Source: CAVSRC01 sp963782045 (GTDB lineage: Bacteria; Pseudomonadota; Alphaproteobacteria; Rhizobiales; Kaistiaceae). Taken from it: a DNA stretch of 64,000 nucleotides. This document shows positions 56,868-64,000 of this stretch, in pieces; position 1 is the stretch's first letter; each line of letters starts with the position of its first letter. The DNA is taken from NCBI GenBank assembly GCA_963782045.1, contig CAWAIR010000018.1, forward strand, positions 248,001-312,000. The letters run 5' to 3'. Position numbers and translations under genes: made by a program. The notes below the pieces were generated by a model, which saw only the letters and a list, made by a program, of their open reading frames with translations, searched no databases and had not been told where the DNA came from.

Positions 56868-57212
56868 CGAAGCCTCCAGTTACTCATGGACTGGCCTCGA
56901 GGTCCGACGGTTGATACGGGACATGACAAACGCGCCCCCACGCTACACACTCCTAGTTACGCCACATCACAGTTACGCCACATCACAAAACTTGGCCGGA
57001 ATAGCGTAGGCCGTTAACGCGGTACTAGACGACCCGACATTTGCTATTTCCGGCCTTGTACTTCAACAAAGACCTCAGCTAGCCTCCTCGTTCAAGAGAA
57101 TTGTGCATTTCATTGAAAACTCGAACCGCATTATTCTCGTGTTAGTTAATTGTTAACCTTAACGTCCCAGTGGGCGCTGCGCTCCGACAAGGCGGCGCGC
57201 GCCCGGTTTTGT
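56868..57212. other. Intergenic region with a perfect 16-base tandem repeat
   Basis: These 345 bases precede the small secreted-protein gene. The sequence agttacgccacatcac is present twice in tandem at 56955-56970 and 56971-56986, about 90 bases before the start codon at 56867. A TTAA-rich stretch (gttagttaattgttaacctt, 57141-57160) lies near the end of the IalB-family gene. No gene was seen. Confidence 0.55.
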
Positions 57213-57848
57213 TCACCCCTTCGTCTTGGCAACGAGCGTGTCGAGCGCCTTCATGGAGCCGTCGAGCGGCGCCTTGAAATGGATCTGACGACCGTCCTTG
57301 GCGGTCACGGTGAAGGTCACGTCTATGGCCTTCCTGATCTGATCCGCCATGGCGGCACTGATCTGGCTGACGGCCTCGCAATTCCGCGGCGAGCACGTGT
57401 CGAAATCGATCTTGACCGGCGCCGCCTTACCAACGGCGAGCTCGATGCCCGGCTTGATCTGCACGCCTGTCGGCGTCTGGATGACCGAAGACAGCGCGTC
57501 CTTGCCGGAATTGGCGATTTGCCAGAACACGACGATTGTCTTTGTGTTCGGCTCGACCACGCGAAGCTGGGCGGCGCATTGCGGCCCGGCCTTGCTGTCG
57601 ACGACCTGTCTGCAGGTCACCGTCCAGCCGCCATAGGTGGTCGTATCGGTGCGCTGGGTGGCCCCGTCGGACTTGCCCTGCGTGGTGCCATCGGACTTGC
57701 CCTGCGCAGCCGGCGCCGGTGTCGGCATCGGCGCGGGCTTGTCCGTGGATGCGGCCTGGGCAGCGGCGGGCCCGGCGAACATCGCGCCCAGCATGAGGGC
57801 GGCGGCGATGCCGGCGGTATGATGCAGCATGGTCTTCACGGCAGTCAT
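57213..57848 (-). CDS. Invasion-associated locus B (IalB) family protein
   Basis: This 211-residue protein has a signal peptide (ending AGPAAAQAA) and a Pro/Ala/Gln linker with the repeated phrase QGKSDGTTQGKSDGATQ. The IalB domain follows: YGGWTVTCRQV, CAAQLRVVEPN, DFDTCSPRNCEAV. The family is periplasmic or surface-associated in Hyphomicrobiales. The name comes from Bartonella, but most members are in free-living bacteria and the function is unclear. It lies between the two repeat-motif secreted proteins on the same strand. Confidence 0.85.
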   Translation of the reverse strand: MTAVKTMLHHTAGIAAALMLGAMFAGPAAAQAASTDKPAPMPTPAPAAQGKSDGTTQGKSDGATQRTDTTTYGGWTVTCRQVVDSKAGPQCAAQLRVVEPNTKTIVVFWQIANSGKDALSSVIQTPTGVQIKPGIELAVGKAAPVKIDFDTCSPRNCEAVSQISAAMADQIRKAIDVTFTVTAKDGRQIHFKAPLDGSMKALDTLVAKTKG

Positions 57849-57963
57849 TCATGTCCTCCTGGCGGCAATTGCGCCGTCGGATACTTCAACCAACTCCGCA
57901 CGCCCCCTCTATGTGGGACAGCGATGAATGGCCTCTGGCTGCCGCATGCTTTCTGGAGTTCAA

Positions 57964-58038
57964 GTCGGCGGCGGGCTAAGCCCGCCGCCGACAGATCAGG
58001 GTATGCAAGAGGTGGGGAGCGGCCCGAGGGCCGCTCCC
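57964..58038 (-). terminator. Two tandem hairpins after the large repeat-protein gene
   Basis: The hairpin 58015-58038 (gggagcggcccgagggccgctccc) begins 8 bases after the stop at 58046, reading on the minus strand. The second, at 57964-57992, has perfect 13-base arms gtcggcggcgggc and gcccgccgccgac around taa. Neither has a long T-run. They probably end the transcript of the repeat-protein gene and insulate the IalB-family gene. Confidence 0.6.
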
Positions 58039-58045
58039 GCGATTG

Positions 58046-60304
58046 CTAGTGCAGAGTTGTGATGCCAGCAAAGGTTTGGCTGACGGACGAACCGGCCGAC
58101 GCGCCCGTCGCCGTGGCCGCGATCGAGTTGCCGATGCCGCCAGCGATGCTGCTCGGGCCCGCCACGCTCAGGGTGGAGGTCACCGCGCCGCTGTTGGTCG
58201 CCGTGACCGAGCCGGCAGTGACGCTGTTCGACGGGATCGTGCTCACGAGGTTGCCCGCGGTAGGGACGTTCATGAAATCGGCAGCCGCGACCTGGTTGAT
58301 GCTCGCGACGCTGGAAGCGCCTGTCGCTGAAGCACCCAGATTGTTGCCGACACCGCCACCGATGGAAGCCAGACCGCCGATGCTGGTGGTCGCCTTCACT
58401 GTTCCGGTCGCGGAGTTAGTCGACTTGAGGTCGCCGGAGGTGACGTCGTTGGTCGACACGGACCCGCCGGAGATCATGTTCCGCAGGCGGGAGATCACCG
58501 AACCAACCGACGCCGAAGAGGACGCACCGAATGCCTGGGCCGAAAGCGAGTTGCCCACGGAGGAATCCAGCAAAGAGGCGCCTGAGCTGTTCAGGACTGC
58601 GTCACCTGTGGTGGTGAGCTTGGCGGTCACTGCGGCTGTGTTGCTCGACGTCAAGTCGACTGCGGTGATCGAGTTTGCAGGAAGAGTTGTCAGCAGCGAG
58701 CCCACCGATCCCCCGTCCTCGATAGACTGGCTGATCGAAGCATTCGCCGACGCGCCACCGGCCGATGCACCATTGAAGGTATTGACGCCTTGGTTTGTGG
58801 TCGCCGAACTGAAGCTCGCAGTTGCGCCGACTTTCTCCTTATTCGTCGCGGAGATGTCACCGGCGGTGATCTTGTTGGTCGCCCCCGGAGAAAGCGACGA
58901 AAGCGAGAACAACGTAGCGACGACATTCTGCGAGATCGACGCCGAGCTCGACGCTCCGACGGCTTGCGCCGCGACGGAGTTGCCAATCGCCAACTCGTTG
59001 ACGCCAAGCCCGACCTGCGAGCCGCCACCGGCGATCGAAGCACTCACAACGCCGGTGTTCGTCGAGGAGATGTCGCCGGTCTTCACTGAGTTGGCAAACA
59101 GGGTTGTCAGGTCGACAGGCGTGGTGGCGATGGCGCTATTGTCGACCGACTGGCTGATGCTCGCGCCGGCACTCGCGCCGATGGCGGTTGCGCCGATCTT
59201 GTTGTTAACACCGTTGATCGTGGCGAAGCGCTCCAGAGGAGTCCCGCTGCCCATCGTGGCGGTGACCTTCCCGCTATTGGTGGCGCTGAGGTCGCCGGGA
59301 TTTCCGCCAACGGTCGTGTCGACAGAGTTCTTGGCCGGGGATCCTCCCGCGGACCCGGCCGTCTGCAGGTTTTCGAAGCTCGACGAGATCGAAGCACCGG
59401 CCGAGGCACCAATCGCCTGTGCGCCGATCCAATTTCCGATACCCCGATTCCCGCCGCCGGTGGAGATCACCGCCTGCACATGGCCAGCCGTCGCCGTGAA
59501 CTTCGCGGTCACATTGCCGTCGTTCTTGGCACTGACTGCATTGGCAGCGGTCGACTTCACCGTCACTTTGTTGTCGGGCAGCACAGTCAGATCGCTGGCG
59601 TGACCGGTCGGATCGCTAAGCAGGGACTGGACGATTCCCGCACCTGCCGATGCGCCAGTTGCCGATGCGCCGATGGTATTCCCAATTCCGCCACCGCCCG
59701 CAGGAGAAAGGTTAGAGCTGTGGTCTACCTTCATCGTGGCCGTCACCGGACCATTGGCGCCATTGGTCGCGGTGACGCTGCCGTTCTTCACGTTGACCGT
59801 ATTCGTCCCGAGGGTCGATGCTGGCGCCAGGTCGCTGTTGAGAATGGACTGCGAAACGCTGGCGGCGGCCGAGGCACCGGTGGCGGTTGCGCCAATCGTG
59901 TTACCAATACCATTCCCGATAGTGTTGGGACCGGTGGTGGTGATGGTGGTCGCCTTGACCGGCGCTGAACCGCTGTTTCCGTTCTTCGCCGAGATGTCCC
60001 CGGTGACGTCAACGGTGTTGGTGTTGAGGCCGGAAATGTCGCTTAGGTTGATGCTCTGGCTGATGCTACCCACAGCCGCGGCACCACCCGATTGGGTTCC
60101 CACGAAGTTGCCGATGCCCGTCGCGATCGCGGGCGGAGTTCCCGCTGCCGGCTCGACCACCGTGAAGGTCGTCGTCACGGGAGCGTTGTTCGTCGCCGAC
60201 GGCGAATTGGTGGTCGTGTGATTGTCTGCCGCGAGCGCCGGGCCGACGAGACAGCTCGTCGCCAACAACGCCCCGGATATGGTTAAAAGCGTCCTCTTGT
60301 GCAT
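58046..60304 (-). CDS. Large secreted repeat protein (candidate adhesin/amyloid, HfaD-like)
   Basis: This 752-residue protein has a signal peptide (cleavage near ALA-A, residues 24-26) and about ten repeats with a period near 73 residues. Cores of the form GIGNxIGAxAxGASAxASISQS lie near residues 63, 130, 206, 288, 367, 438, 508, 582, 650 and 722. Each core is followed by a second motif like NSVTAGxxSATNSGxVTAT. Cys occurs only in the signal peptide (C18), and Gly, Ser, Ala, Thr and Asn dominate. The design suggests a repetitive beta structure. It is divergent from a small secreted protein and a CsgG/HfaB-like gene. The comparison with Caulobacter HfaD rests on context, not alignment. Confidence 0.8.
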   Translation of the reverse strand: MHKRTLLTISGALLATSCLVGPALAADNHTTTNSPSATNNAPVTTTFTVVEPAAGTPPAIATGIGNFVGTQSGGAAAVGSISQSINLSDISGLNTNTVDVTGDISAKNGNSGSAPVKATTITTTGPNTIGNGIGNTIGATATGASAAASVSQSILNSDLAPASTLGTNTVNVKNGSVTATNGANGPVTATMKVDHSSNLSPAGGGGIGNTIGASATGASAGAGIVQSLLSDPTGHASDLTVLPDNKVTVKSTAANAVSAKNDGNVTAKFTATAGHVQAVISTGGGNRGIGNWIGAQAIGASAGASISSSFENLQTAGSAGGSPAKNSVDTTVGGNPGDLSATNSGKVTATMGSGTPLERFATINGVNNKIGATAIGASAGASISQSVDNSAIATTPVDLTTLFANSVKTGDISSTNTGVVSASIAGGGSQVGLGVNELAIGNSVAAQAVGASSSASISQNVVATLFSLSSLSPGATNKITAGDISATNKEKVGATASFSSATTNQGVNTFNGASAGGASANASISQSIEDGGSVGSLLTTLPANSITAVDLTSSNTAAVTAKLTTTGDAVLNSSGASLLDSSVGNSLSAQAFGASSSASVGSVISRLRNMISGGSVSTNDVTSGDLKSTNSATGTVKATTSIGGLASIGGGVGNNLGASATGASSVASINQVAAADFMNVPTAGNLVSTIPSNSVTAGSVTATNSGAVTSTLSVAGPSSIAGGIGNSIAATATGASAGSSVSQTFAGITTLH

Positions 60305-60845
60305 GTCCCTGATCCCCAGTTAGACAAAACAGGAAATCGAGAGGACCGCCGCTACTCCCCCGACACTACTGGCCTCGAATCAGGTCAAAGCACGCACAAG
60401 TTGCTTAGTCAAGCGTTAACGCAGCGTTCAAAGGCGTTGACGCGTCGTCTTGGTTAAATTCACCATTTGCCGTGAAGATGAAAGGGACTGCATGTCGCCG
60501 AAGAGACCTTCGGAGCCGAACAAATAACCGCCGACGGTCGGTCGCAACATCGCGCGCTCTGGAACGACCGAAAGGTGGAGGTGGCGCGATGCGCGCAGAG
60601 GAGGCCCCAACCGGCCGCCGCGCCTGGCGAGGCGTGGAGCGCCGACAACGGGTGCCGGTCGCGTCGGGTCGGGCGGCGGCATCCCCCGCATTTCCGCGGC
60701 GGCGCTGCCGATCCTTGACCGTTGCAGCAAAGACACACATAGCCACTATCTGCAATCGCCACGCGAGGGCGTTTGACGCATCCACTTCGAATCGCGAAAC
60801 TGTTAATGTCCGTTAACAAGGGCTTTGGGCTTGGGGAGAACGGCG
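60305..60845. other. Divergent intergenic region between the large repeat protein and the small secreted protein
   Basis: These 541 bases should hold both promoters. GTTAAC-type sequences occur at 60414-60420 (gcgttaacgcagcgttcaaa) and 60802-60817 (tgttaatgtccgttaac). They resemble CtrA half-sites but the spacing is not exact, so no operator is called. No gene was recognised. Confidence 0.5.
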
Positions 60846-61178
60846 TTGAGAATAATTCGGGGAGTGGTCGCACTCGTCGGCTTGATGAGCATCGGCCTGA
60901 CGGTGCCTAGCGGCGCGTATGCCGTTGAGGCGGCGCGCGTCTGGGGAACGCTCAACAACAGTGACGGCGGCGTACTCTATAACTCGGCCCGCCTGCACCA
61001 GGCTGAGGCGAGCATTGCCGGCTCCGCACAATCGGGTGGTGAATCGGCGTTCCGCAGCGTTACCACCTGCGGCACGTGCGTCACCCTGTCGATCAACGGA
61101 GACAACAGCTCCATCAGCGGCAACAGCATAACCAGCACCAACACCGGCACGATTACCGGCACCGGCATTTTCTACTGA
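60846..61178 (+). CDS. Small secreted protein upstream of hfaB-like gene (HfaA-like candidate)
   Basis: This 110-residue protein begins at a TTG (60846), placed by the ggggaga box 8 bases upstream. An alternative TTG at 60825 lacks one. A signal peptide (RIIRGVVALVGLMSIGL...GAYA) is followed by a mature part with one CxxC pair (TTCGTCV). The end SINGDNSSISGNSITSTNTG and TGTGIFY uses the same Ser/Asn/Gly motif style as the other two secreted proteins nearby. It lies 26 bases upstream of the CsgG/HfaB-like gene, the position of a small secreted substrate (HfaA) in holdfast-anchor operons. Confidence 0.7.
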   Translation: MRIIRGVVALVGLMSIGLTVPSGAYAVEAARVWGTLNNSDGGVLYNSARLHQAEASIAGSAQSGGESAFRSVTTCGTCVTLSINGDNSSISGNSITSTNTGTITGTGIFY

Positions 61179-61204
61179 TATCCGGGCACCCGGGGGGTCA
61201 TTCA

Positions 61205-62062
61205 ATGTTGACAAGATTGATTTTGGTCGGTGTCGCCGCGGTGGGCCTGGTCGGCTGCACCGCGAGCGGCAAGGGTTCCAGCAAGGACCCCAACGTTCCG
61301 GTGACGACGCCGTATCTGCCGACGATGAGCAGCATGGCCGCGCCGATCGCGGACGCGCTTGCGTGCGTCAAGCAATCGCGCGCGCTCGACCGCATCAACG
61401 TCGGCGTCGCCATCCATGCCGACGGGACAGGCAAGCAGAACTCGACCGCGGACGGGGCGACCGGCGATTTCCTCCCGCAGGGAACAACCGCCGTCTACGC
61501 CTCTCAGGCCGTGATGATGGCGGGCGCCAACGCCTACAACTACTACGAACTGAATACCGAACGCGCCATGCGGACCTTCGCGAGCGCCGACGGCGGCCAA
61601 AAGCTCCTGACCGAAAAAGAGGACAAGTCGCTCCCCCAGTACATCCTGTCGACCTCCTTCACGGCCCTCGACTTCGTCGGCGGACCGGAGTTTGACATTC
61701 GGGTGGCTGGCGTCGGCCCGCATTTCCTGACCCGCGGGGCCGTCGTCGAGGCGACCGCCGAGATCTACAGGCCCGGCACCCGCGCCATCCAGGAGATCAG
61801 CGCCGTGCACCGGCTTGTGAAATACCGCGAGATCGGCGCCGGCGTCGGCACCTACATCCGCAACAACCTGGTGACCGGCGGCATCGTGTTCTCCGACCAG
61901 CAGCGGCTGCAGGAAGCGACGCGCGACATGGTGGCTCTTTCGGTCGCCGACGTGCTCACCCGGCTGAAGCCAGTGCCGAGCTCCTGCCGCAAGCAGGTTG
62001 TTGGACTACTTCTTGGCAACGATCCGCCCAAGGCCCACAGCTTCGTCAGCGCCTCTCAGTAG
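61205..62062 (+). CDS. hfaB: CsgG/HfaB-like outer-membrane secretion lipoprotein
   Basis: This 285-residue lipoprotein has a signal and lipobox VGLVGC (Cys18). The layout follows CsgG: LACVKQSRALDRINVGVAIHADGTGK, a helical segment before ERAMRTFAS, a transmembrane-hairpin region PQYILSTSFTALDFVGG...DIRVAGVGPHF, then IYRPGTRAIQEISAVHRLVKY and a C-terminal helix with MVALSVADVLTRL. CsgG/HfaB proteins form a nonameric channel that exports amyloid subunits. Recall favours HfaB of the Caulobacter holdfast anchor over curli CsgG. No csgE or csgF-like gene is seen. Confidence 0.7.
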   Translation: MLTRLILVGVAAVGLVGCTASGKGSSKDPNVPVTTPYLPTMSSMAAPIADALACVKQSRALDRINVGVAIHADGTGKQNSTADGATGDFLPQGTTAVYASQAVMMAGANAYNYYELNTERAMRTFASADGGQKLLTEKEDKSLPQYILSTSFTALDFVGGPEFDIRVAGVGPHFLTRGAVVEATAEIYRPGTRAIQEISAVHRLVKYREIGAGVGTYIRNNLVTGGIVFSDQQRLQEATRDMVALSVADVLTRLKPVPSSCRKQVVGLLLGNDPPKAHSFVSASQ

Positions 62063-62098
62063 GGCAGGCTGACAACAAGCCATAGGATAACGCTTGGC

Positions 62099-62126
62099 GT
62101 GGGGCCGCACGAAAGTGCGGCCCCAC
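62099..62126. terminator. Hairpin between convergent hfaB-like and hydratase genes
   Basis: The arms gtggggccgcac and gtgcggccccac form a perfect 12-base-pair stem closed by a gaaa tetraloop. It lies 37 bases after the hfaB-like stop and 71 bases after the stop of the convergent gene at 62197. No clear T-run follows, so the efficiency is uncertain. Confidence 0.6.
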
Positions 62127-62196
62127 TGCGTTGCGGTGCTCCGTTGGCGGGTTTCGAGGAACCTGGCCGCGTCCTGCGGCCGTTCTCCGCGGCCCG

Positions 62197-62955
62197 TCAG
62201 GCAGTGACGACCAGCTCCGCGTCGCCAAAATCCGTGAACGCGCCGCGCACGGTGTTGCCCGCCGCCGTGTCCCGGTTGAGGCCCGTATAGGTCCCGGTCG
62301 TCACGATCTGCCCGGCCCTGATGCCGTCCTCCCGACGCAGCGCATTGACCAGCGCGATCGCCGGGATCAGCGGGTCCTTGGCGCCGTGCCCGCCGACCCG
62401 GCGGACGATCTCCTTGCCGTCGATGACAAGGCTCGCCTCCAGCCCGGCGAGGTCGATGGACTGCCAGTCCGGCCGGCGCGTGCCGACCACGAAGGCGCCG
62501 TTCGACATGAAATCGGCGGTGCGCTCGATCACCGGCGCGGCGTCGTAGCTGACGAAGCGGGAATCCACCACCTCGATGCCGGCGAGCGCGATCACCGCTG
62601 CCTCGATTTCCGCGCGGTCGTAGTCGGTATCGCGCGGCGGCAGGTCGCGCATGAATTCGAAGGCGATCTCGACCTCCATGCCGAGCATGGGCATCTGGCC
62701 GGCGGAAATCGTTGCGCCGGTCGCCAGCATCCGCGAGGCGAGGATGCCGCCCATCATCAGACCATGCTCCGGGACCGTGGCCACCTTCCAGCCGACGATC
62801 TCTTCGCCGAGGACGCGCGCCGTCGCGCGCTGGATGGCATGAGCCTCGGCGACCGAGCGCGGCCGCGCCCCCTCGGGCAGGCCCGGCAAATGCTTTCCCG
62901 TGCGCCGCGCCTCGGCGAGCAGCCCCGCGGCTGTCTCGATGACTGTCTGATCCAC
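62197..62955 (-). CDS. 2-keto-4-pentenoate hydratase / FAH-superfamily protein
   Basis: This 252-residue protein of the MhpD/HpaH group has GWKVATVPEHGLMMGGIL, the metal-site MEVEIAFEFMRDL, ALAGIEVVDSRFV, LVNALRREDGIRAGQIVTTGTYTGL and a C-terminal strand FGDAELVV. These enzymes hydrate 2-hydroxypentadienoates in meta-cleavage pathways or decarboxylate related compounds. The GTG at 62955 was chosen because aggaga lies 3-8 bases upstream. Alternative ATGs further upstream give an arginine-rich, unlikely N terminus. No other aromatic pathway gene is near. Confidence 0.85.
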   Translation of the reverse strand: MDQTVIETAAGLLAEARRTGKHLPGLPEGARPRSVAEAHAIQRATARVLGEEIVGWKVATVPEHGLMMGGILASRMLATGATISAGQMPMLGMEVEIAFEFMRDLPPRDTDYDRAEIEAAVIALAGIEVVDSRFVSYDAAPVIERTADFMSNGAFVVGTRRPDWQSIDLAGLEASLVIDGKEIVRRVGGHGAKDPLIPAIALVNALRREDGIRAGQIVTTGTYTGLNRDTAAGNTVRGAFTDFGDAELVVTA

Positions 62956-63421
62956 GTCTCTCCTGCCTCCACCAAACGCGTCGCCCGTCAGGCACCTGTC
63001 GCAATCATCCGGCCTCATGCACGGATGTCGCGGCGGCTTGACAGGTCCGGCTCCCCCACAGGCGGCGCCGCCGGGCGCGGCGCAAGGCCCGTCCCGATCG
63101 ATCGCTCGTGTTGTGGAAATAGAAAGCCGGCTTCGCGGTTCGTCAATCGGCTCTTCTATGCCTCGCAAGGCAAGCGACAAACGACGCGTCAGCGCCGATC
63201 GCCGACAACGCCCATCGATCGCAAGCAAACCGCCGACTTTCGCCAGGGCCTCGCGGTCGGTTCAGGCAGGCCGTTCGCCGCTCGCCAAGGGCGCTTCTTC
63301 AATTGGCAATGGCCCGCCAGTGCCCCCTCCGACATCCTCGCAGCGCTCGGTTGAACCAGACGAGGCAACGGCATGTACCGTTCGCCCGCGGCCGAAGCGG
63401 AAACATTCAGGAGGAAGTCGC
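62956..63421. other. Divergent intergenic region before the carboxylesterase gene
   Basis: These 466 bases contain the start regions of two divergent genes. A strong aggagga box (63410-63416) precedes the ATG at 63422. No operator or gene was recognised. Confidence 0.5.
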
Positions 63422-64000
63422 ATGCTCATGTCATGGGCGTCGCCCCGCGGTCTTGCCGCGGGCATCATCGGCCTGGCAGCCGTTCTCGCATCGGCCGGTC
63501 TGCCGGCACGCGCGGCGGACGCACCGCAGGTTACCCTGGCGCAGGGTACGCTGGTCGGCAGCGCCGGATCGGGCCTCGTCCACTTCATGGGCGTCCGCTA
63601 TGCGGAGCCGCCGGTCGGCGATCTTCGCTGGATGCCGCCTGTCGCCATCGCATCGGGCACCGGCACAGCCGATGCCAACAAGCCCGGCGCCGGCTGCGCC
63701 CAGGGCAAGAGCCCGTGGGGCTCGCCTTCCAACGCCGAGGACTGCCTGTTCCTCAACGTCACCGTGCCGGGCGATGCCAAGGACATCGGCTTCTGGCAGA
63801 AGAAGCCGGTGATGGTCTTCTTCCACGGCGGCGGCTTCACCGGCGGGTCCGGCGACATCTACGACGCCGATGCGCTGGCGAGCGAGAACGACGTCATCGT
63901 GGTCACCGTCAACTACCGGCTGGGTGCGCTGGGCTTCTTCGCCCATCCCGCCCTCGATGCCGAAGGCCACCTCTCCGCCAACTATGGCCTCATGGACCAG
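63422..64000 (+). CDS. Type-B carboxylesterase family protein (N-terminal part, runs off window)
   Basis: The first 193 residues are present. A signal peptide (ending PARAADA) predicts a periplasmic or secreted enzyme. The family start LAQGTLVGSAGSGLVHFMGVRYAEPP, the EDCLFLNV motif and the oxyanion-hole segment PVMVFFHGGGFTGGSG are clear. The catalytic Ser (GESAG), Glu and His lie beyond the window. The substrate is unknown. It is divergent from the hydratase-like gene. Confidence 0.92.
   Translation, partial: MLMSWASPRGLAAGIIGLAAVLASAGLPARAADAPQVTLAQGTLVGSAGSGLVHFMGVRYAEPPVGDLRWMPPVAIASGTGTADANKPGAGCAQGKSPWGSPSNAEDCLFLNVTVPGDAKDIGFWQKKPVMVFFHGGGFTGGSGDIYDADALASENDVIVVTVNYRLGALGFFAHPALDAEGHLSANYGLMDQ

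Noticed and set aside
60414..60817. CtrA-type binding sites in the divergent region
   Set aside because: TTAA pairs are present, but the spacing or the second half-site departs from TTAA-N7-TTAA, and such short motifs occur by chance.

Overview
The window looks like a GC-rich alphaproteobacterial chromosome, most likely Hyphomicrobiales (Rhizobiales). The basis is the housekeeping genes (mfd, sdhE, recG, glmS, glmU, moaA), an IalB-family secreted protein, dispersed palindromic repeats of the kind common in that order, and an FNR/FixK-type site. The species cannot be named from the sequence alone. No rRNA, tRNA or CRISPR array was recognised.

Layout. 1-10.3 kb is core metabolism and DNA repair: mfd (partial), sdhE, a DUF559 nuclease-like gene, recG, a DUF502 membrane protein, glmS, glmU and ccdA. 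10.4-14.7 kb holds moaA, a ketopantoate-reductase-like gene, an oxalate-CoA-ligase-like gene and an FAH-family gene. 14.8-25.9 kb is one minus-strand operon for a bidirectional NAD-linked [NiFe] hydrogenase (group 3d type): hoxF-hoxU-hoxY-hoxH-hoxW-hypA-hypB-hypF-hypC-hypD-hypE. It carries about 27 single-base frameshifts, while hoxU, hypA and hypE are intact. 26.7-39.1 kb is an island bounded by two direct repeats of about 2.79 kb. Each repeat encodes a roughly 910-aa ADP-forming acyl-CoA synthetase fused to a GNAT domain (PatZ/YfiQ architecture). Between them lie a NitT/TauT-type ABC importer and an [FeFe] hydrogenase (HydA plus a NuoF-GltD-like electron-transfer subunit). Together these suggest hypoxic or fermentative redox balancing: hydrogen turnover coupled to NAD(P)H, with ATP formation from acetyl-CoA. 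An FNR-like box lies between the hox operon and the first synthetase gene.

39.1-42.3 kb carries an MFS transporter, an asparagine-rich secreted protein and a rhomboid protease. 42.4-53.9 kb is a plus-strand surface polysaccharide cluster of Wzx/Wzy type: polymerase, Wzz with a degenerate kinase domain, initiating phosphoglycosyltransferase, two GT4 enzymes, WecG/TagA enzyme, FkbM methyltransferase, deacetylase and flippase. Its content resembles holdfast (hfs) synthesis. 53.9-56.0 kb is an arsRC-acr3 arsenic operon (acr3 frameshifted). 56.4-62.1 kb encodes three secreted proteins that share a Gly/Ser/Asn-rich repeat motif, an IalB-family protein and a CsgG/HfaB-like outer-membrane lipoprotein. 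This is a plausible amyloid or adhesin export system that could anchor the polysaccharide. 62.2-64.0 kb has a 2-keto-4-pentenoate-hydratase-like gene and a truncated type-B carboxylesterase.

The items most worth a second look are the hfa-like repeat-protein system, the dual-hydrogenase island with duplicated synthetase genes, and the strongly regional frameshift density in hox/hyp.
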